A DNA stretch of 64,000 nucleotides from NCBI GenBank assembly GCA_949128115.1, contig OX421962.1, positions 75,108,735 to 75,172,734 of the forward strand, given 5' to 3'. The position numbers and the translations under genes are program-made. The notes below the pieces were generated by a model. The model was not told the origin of the DNA. It did not search any database and worked only from the letters and a program-made list of their open reading frames with translations. Positions 59,866 through 64,000 of the stretch are shown piece by piece (positions within the stretch are counted from its first letter, which is position 1; every line of letters begins with the position of its first letter). The DNA comes from Anaspis maculata (taxonomy: Eukaryota; Arthropoda; Insecta; Coleoptera; Scraptiidae).

Positions 59866-61674
59866 TTATATCAGAAACTCATCCACAGTGTAGAAACAAC
59901 CATCGATCAACATTTTTCTTACACTTTGTCGAAATGATACATAACTACCAATGTTTTTCATCTCCAAGGGCAGGTGATTGAACAACTTCACTGACATTGA
60001 ATGAGGACCATTTTTTGTTTGAGTGTACTTATGTAGGGGGATAAACAATCTGGCGGCACCTCTGGTCTCATAAGCATTGACTTTTCTGTTTGTTGTGAAC
60101 TGATCAAAGCTTCTGCGAACGCGGCAAACGGATTCCAAGATATAGATGGAGCAGACAGTGAGCAGCCCGTGGCTCACAAAGGATGGGCGACAACTAGTCC
60201 TTGGCGACAGGCCAAACATGTGGCGAATAACACGCTTTTGGGCCGTGAAAACTCTTTGAGAACCAGGACTGTTGCCCCAGCAGAGAACCCCATAGGTTAA
60301 AATTGGCTTAATGCACGCAAAGTAGAAGGTTAGGACAGTCTCGCAGTTTACAATGTTCTTCAACTGCATGATGGCAAACGCTTTAGATGACAGCGCCCTC
60401 ACGATCCTCCGAGTCTGGGATGACCACACCAGGTGAGAATCCATCAAGACCCCTAAAAATTTCGTTTCACTTATTTGTGGTAAAGATTTGTTGTCCGGTG
60501 TTCTGACAAGCAGACTCAAGTCCGCTTGATTCATATTCGGACTGAACAGAACAAAACCCGTCTTGTCAGAATTCAGAACAAGTCCGTTCTCGTCACACCA
60601 GACTGAGACCTGAGACAAAGCAGCCGAGAGTTTTATCTGCAATCGCGCGTAGCTGTCTGCAGAGAAAACAGACGCAATGTCATCAGCGTAAAAGGTGCAA
60701 AAAGCATCGGCCAGTGACAGATCGTTAATAAATATAATAAAGAGAATTGGACCGAGGATACTACCCTAAGGAACCCCATGACGCAATCCGAGTCTAGATG
60801 AAGAGAAATTCCTACCACCCTCACTGACAGACACGAATTGATCCCGATCTGACAGATAAGATACCACCCAATTTAGGGCCCTACCCCTAACTCCGTACCT
60901 GTCCAACTTGTCTATCAGCAGCTCATGGTTTATTGTGTCAAACGCCTTGCTTAAGTCAAAAAACAGTCCAGCACTCTTCATTCTGTCCTCGAAGTCGGTT
61001 AACAGTCTGTCGTAAACAGAAATTATCGCGTCTTGAGTAGACTTACTCCTTCTAAATCCAAACTGTCGATGCGTAATAATCAAGTATTTGTCCACAAAGG
61101 CTACCAGCCTATCGCAAAACAGCCGCTCAAACACCTTCGAGAGTACAGGGAGAATCGCGACCGGTCTATAGTTTCCGATTTCTGACTTATTCCCCTTCTT
61201 ATAGATTGGAACTATTTTTGCTGTCTTAAGCTGATAAGGAAAAATAGAATGCTCAAAGCTTAAATTGATAACATAAGCCAGCGGCCCACATATAAACGAA
61301 GCTGCCGATTTCAATACTCTAGTCGGGAGCTCGTCTATGCCTACAGAACCCGTATTTGAGAGTCTCATGATAGCATTAAATGTCTCATCCACAGTTACCT
61401 CTGATAAAAACATGCTATTTATCCTATGTGTGATGGATGCGCGAGTCTTTACTTCACACCCCGATACCAAATTATCTATACTAGTGATGAAGTGCTCGTT
61501 AAATGCATTAGGATAATCTTCAACCTCAGTAATTCTCCCGCTCTGAGTCACCATAGACGAGGGAAAGCCCGGTCTATGTTTCCCACCCACACTATTTTTT
61601 ATAACGCTCCAGACGGCCCTTGATTTGTTGTTGCTTTGAACGATTTTGTTGTCATTGTATGTTTTTTTGGCCAA
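59866..61674 (-). pseudogene. LINE ORF2 (RT region) with one in-frame amber codon
   Basis: One minus-strand frame runs from about 61674 to a stop at 59866, with a single TAG at 60766-60768 inside HGVP*GSILGP, where the family has Gln (CAG to TAG). Visible parts in order are: linker with SRAVWSVIKNSVG; SVGIDELPTRVLK; KIVPIYKKGNKSEIGNYRPV (RT 2); HRQFGFRRSKSTQDAI (RT 3); GLFFDLSKAFDTINH (RT 4, first catalytic Asp); RT 5 with the amber; FYADDIASVF (YADD box); KTGFVLFS; KFLGVLMD; and a C-terminal tail with GLSPRTSCRPSFVSHG. It is about 600 residues from the linker on. It lacks the endonuclease part, and the start is broken at an A8 run near 61692. Arrangement suggests a CR1/L2-like or Jockey-superfamily LINE. 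Confidence 0.9.
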
Positions 61675-61770
61675 GAGAATGCTGGAAACATGTTTTTTTT
61701 GAGAATCTTATACCTAGCAAGCAATCTATCATCACCGGAGAAGGTAAAGTGTAAGGAAGGAGCATTAAGG
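61675..61770 (-). pseudogene. Frameshifted upstream continuation of the LINE ORF
   Basis: In the neighbouring minus frame RLLARYKILKK precedes the A8 run and would join the SILLAKKTY frame after a one-base shift, matching the usual R..YK.LR..V...I..AKK linker. It stops at the border of the palindromic MITE at 61771-61942. A segment of about 43 bp from here (AATGCTCCTTCC ... ACTTTACCTTCTCC) recurs in opposite orientation at 63858-63900. Confidence 0.6.
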
Positions 61771-61942
61771 CCGCTCTATGAAATTACGCAACGCAACCGC
61801 AACGCAGAGCGCAACTTTTCTGATTGGCTCGCAAGCCTTTCTCGTCGTTGCGATGGCTTTGCGAATACCTTGCGAGCCAATCAGAAACGTTGCGCTCTGC
61901 GTTGCGGTTGCCTTGCGATTGCTGCGAATTTTCATAGAGCGG
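61771..61942. mobile_element. Palindromic MITE, about 172 bp
   Basis: CCGCTCTATGAAA and TTTCATAGAGCGG are the ends. The interior pairs through CGCAACCGCAACGCAGAGCG / CGCTCTGCGTTGCGGTTGC and TGATTGGCTCGCAAG / CTTGCGAGCCAATCA. The palindrome is nearly complete and GC-richer than its surroundings. Both strands contain frames of 79-105 codons here, which follow from the repeat and are not genes. It sits at the 5' edge of the LINE homology. Confidence 0.85.
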
Positions 61943-62354
61943 GCATTTTGTAAAATTGCGTGCGACCGGGATGGCTCTTGTGCCCATGGAAACGGCTCTA
62001 ACATTATGACACGGCTGATATAGACACTTCCTGGAAACTGTCAAACAAATCAGTGACGTGCCGTCAATAAGAAAAGATGGGGGCAAAACTAAACCAAAAA
62101 TTGGTTTTTATATCAGATAGGTTCTATAGGTCACAGCTATAGGTATAGTATAGTACTATAGTATTATAGGTATTTACAGGCATACTTCATCACCATAAAA
62201 TAAGTAAAAGATCAAAGAAACGACAGTAAAATAAATTGTTCACATTTTTTATTGTTCTTCGAACAAAATCAATTTTGATAACTTGTTTTCCTCCTTGACA
62301 AAATTTTTGCGAATGAAATGAATTCGAGTTTCAAGGTGAACGTCACAAATACTT

Positions 62355-62665
62355 TCAAGTATAATAACATTTTATGGTTTCAATAAGAATTGCGTCAAGC
62401 GAAAGCGAATCCTCATTTTCTCCATACTGTTCTAAAATTATACTCTCATGCTCTTTCTGCACAATTTTTTCTTTCTTCAACTCCTTTATGATTACGTTGA
62501 GTGACAAAATTTTCTTTTGCCACCAAACCTTTTTTTTCAGTGCTCGAATTCTCTTTTTAATGAGAACATATTTCACTTGCAATTGGCAGATTTTCTTATT
62601 TGACTGTCTTCCGAAGTTGAAGGTCGAGGATCACATTCGGTGTGAGGAAGACTGAACAACGAAGA
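62355..62665 (-). pseudogene. THAP/P-element-type transposase coiled-coil fragment
   Basis: On the minus strand RPSTSEDSQIRKS (about 62635-62597) is followed, after a frameshift, by a leucine-zipper-like coiled coil. This includes LIKKRIRALKKKVWWQKKIL, IIKELKKEKIVQKEHESIIL and EQYGE (62582-62370). An acidic/serine linker and then a basic coiled coil ending in a G/E motif is the usual order after the THAP domain in P-element/THAP9-like proteins. No catalytic region was recognised downstream. Call rests on pattern recall. Confidence 0.55.
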
Positions 62666-62699
62666 GGGCCCACCACCTGTCAATAAAGTTCAGCCATTA

Positions 62700-63298
62700 A
62701 TTTCTCAAGTGTTTAGTTCGTTTAGCAAAAAACGGTTGATTCTGTAAAAAAAAACTAAATAGATTACTATAGCTTGAAACAGTGCTGCTGAGACTTCCAG
62801 TAGAAGTTTAGGTAACTATAGTCACTTGAAGGTACCACTAGTAACACCATACAGTTCACCAATGTTCGCTGAACATTTTGAACGTTCTTGGAGCATCGAT
62901 GGAAGGAATCCAATTTTTCACCATATTATTACAATATTCTTTGCATATCAAAGAGACACCCACCAAGTGAACCTGGTTTGCAATGACCACCAACTGAATC
63001 CAATCTCTGTTTTTTTTTTAGACGACCGCTCTCCCAAAATTTCTTGTTTATTAGCTATGGACTTGTTAGCCAGTGGTACATGAGCACTAATGAGCAGGAT
63101 TGAATGTCCTCACCTACAACAGTTTTCACGAAAGTCACTCAGGAATGTTAATATCAGTTTTGAAATCTGAAGACAGAATACGTACATATTTCAGTCGTTG
63201 TATTTGTGTCTACTGGTTCTACAGCACCTTTTAGAAGGATTTCGTTGAGTGATTCAGCTACCCATTTCCAAAGTGTTCTGAGCACAAGACACTCGTGT
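62700..63298. other. Unannotated; two short frames
   Basis: A minus-strand frame at 63339-63154 (HFYEQNRVDSNAHECLVLRT then LKGAVEPVDTNTTTE) has protein-like composition but is unrecognised. A plus frame at 62826-63083 is likewise unassigned. Confidence 0.3.
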
Positions 63299-63299
63299 G

Positions 63300-63441
63300 C
63301 GTTGGAGTCCACCCTGTTCTGTTCGTAAAAGTGATCCACTTCTTACATGGTGATTCCTTAGGAAAGCTAGCGTTGGAGTCCACCCTGTTCTGTTTATAAA
63401 AGTGATCCACTCCTTACATGGTGATTCCTCAGGAAAGCTAA
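63300..63441. repeat. 71-bp tandem duplication
   Basis: The phrase CGTTGGAGTCCACCCTGTTC ... GGAAAGCTA occurs at 63300-63370 and again at 63371-63441, with about four base differences. It is a local head-to-tail duplication overlapping the upstream end of the minus-strand frame at 63154-63339. Confidence 0.9.
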
Positions 63442-63624
63442 AACATGTATAATTAAAACTTTACCTATAGCTGCATTGCTGCATTAATATTTATTACGAT
63501 AACTCCAAAAATGGTTTAAAACATCCCACTCTACGCCTATGCAAATGTGACAAAACACGTCAAAATTGAAATCCAAAACTTCAATTCAACTCAATAGGAA
63601 TAAAATCATATAAAATGTACTTAC

Positions 63625-63836
63625 TGGTGCAAAAGTTCTTTGTCACATGGGGTTCTCGAGTACCCGCAGGCTGAGCAGGTGACCATTCGACCATTTAAAC
63701 ACTTTTGAACGCAGTTCTGTTCAAATTTCGAAATTTGTGCTGACTTTTGTGTCAGATTTGAGTACTTTGACACTTCCAAACACATTCGGGTTGCTATTGG
63801 CAATTTGGCTCTTAAAAGGAGCGACTTCCGTCGCAC
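63625..63836 (-). CDS. Possible cysteine-rich exon (minus strand)
   Basis: A minus-strand frame reads ATRMCLEVSKYSNLTQKSAQ and CVQKCLNGRMVTCSACGYSR, and ends LLHQ just before GTAAGTAC (63624-63617), a strong splice donor consensus. The spacing C-x3-C-x8-C-x2-C-x8-C could be a small metal-binding module. Upstream on the same strand a TATATATA stretch lies at 63907-63916. I do not recognise the protein. The start codon and downstream exons are unknown, and it may be part of a transposon. Confidence 0.3.
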
Positions 63837-63841
63837 TTTTT

Positions 63842-64000
63842 TTGGCTAGCCAGAGCCTAATGCTCCTTCCTGACACTTTACCTTCTCCGATCATCACCAG
63901 TTCGCGTATATATACTGTGAATCTCTCGAAGAAAGGCTCCCTCCTCCATCAACCGGGGCATAATCCAAGGGTTCGGCGATTCTTTGCTACCTCCAATTTC
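63842..64000. other. Window end; inverted copy of a LINE-edge segment
   Basis: About 43 bp at 63858-63900 is the inverse of 61731-61770. The rest is unassigned. Confidence 0.4.

Noticed and set aside
61765..62086. Frames of 79-105 codons on both strands rich in RNA.A and SQGIR-like words
   Set aside because: They are explained by the palindromic MITE at 61771-61942, which produces similar frames on both strands.

Overview
The window looks like AT-rich nuclear DNA of an arthropod, most probably an insect. The evidence is decayed Jockey-type, CR1/L2-like and Ty3/Gypsy-type retroelement fragments, a Tc1/mariner-type transposon, THAP-domain remnants, spliceosomal GT/AG-like boundaries around short exon-like pieces, simple-repeat tails (ATCT, TAAG, ATT) on non-LTR insertions, and no operon-like gene order. 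I cannot name the species. I found no intact host protein gene with good support. The window is either intergenic or intronic sequence loaded with transposable elements.

The dominant feature is long inverted repeats (foldback elements). Reading both strands gives thirteen palindromic structures that together cover about 20 kb, roughly a third of the window: 1904-2665, 3830-5375, 5679-7400, 7646-9068, 21492-24388, 25651-25907, 27342-28996, 32293-33785, 34590-36352, 39785-40850, 48536-51346, 55462-56665 and 57710-59209. Several are nested hosts for later insertions: LINE 3' ends with microsatellite tails, small hairpin MITEs, and a MITE inside one arm. Two of them (32293-33785 and 57710-59209) are copies of one family.

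Region by region. 1-9100: end of a foldback, a TA-flanked palindrome, a Ty3/Gypsy pol fragment, then three foldbacks back to back. 9100-11540: no recognised feature apart from a small hairpin. 11541-18514: a 3487-bp unit present twice in direct tandem with one base difference seen; each copy holds a broken Jockey-type reverse transcriptase and three exon-like pieces. 18515-21490: a hairpin MITE and a decayed THAP-domain exon. 21492-29000: three foldbacks. 29000-36800: a possible recombinase-like fragment, two more foldbacks, MITEs and a small secreted-peptide-like pseudogene. 37000-42100: mostly unannotated sequence, a foldback with a degenerate hammerhead ribozyme beside it, a 20-bp minisatellite and an RT fragment. 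45700-51350: a LINE fragment and a large foldback carrying a hammerhead ribozyme in each arm. 51350-54860: little recognisable. 54862-61700: a minus-strand LINE split by a Tc1/mariner-type element, a Jockey RT fragment abutting a foldback, and a long minus-strand LINE ORF2 broken by one amber codon. 61770-64000: a MITE, a THAP-transposase-like coiled-coil fragment, a 71-bp tandem duplication and one cysteine-rich exon-like segment.

The most interesting signals are: (1) complete type I hammerhead ribozyme motifs in opposite orientation in the two arms of the 48.5-51.3 kb palindrome, plus a degenerate relative at 39.7 kb; (2) a Tc1/mariner-type deletion derivative whose terminal inverted repeats are built of about 20-bp subrepeats, and whose conceptual removal (leaving one TA) makes the interrupted LINE frame continuous; (3) the density of kilobase-scale palindromes, an obvious possible source of hairpin RNA; (4) the near-identical 3.5-kb tandem duplication.
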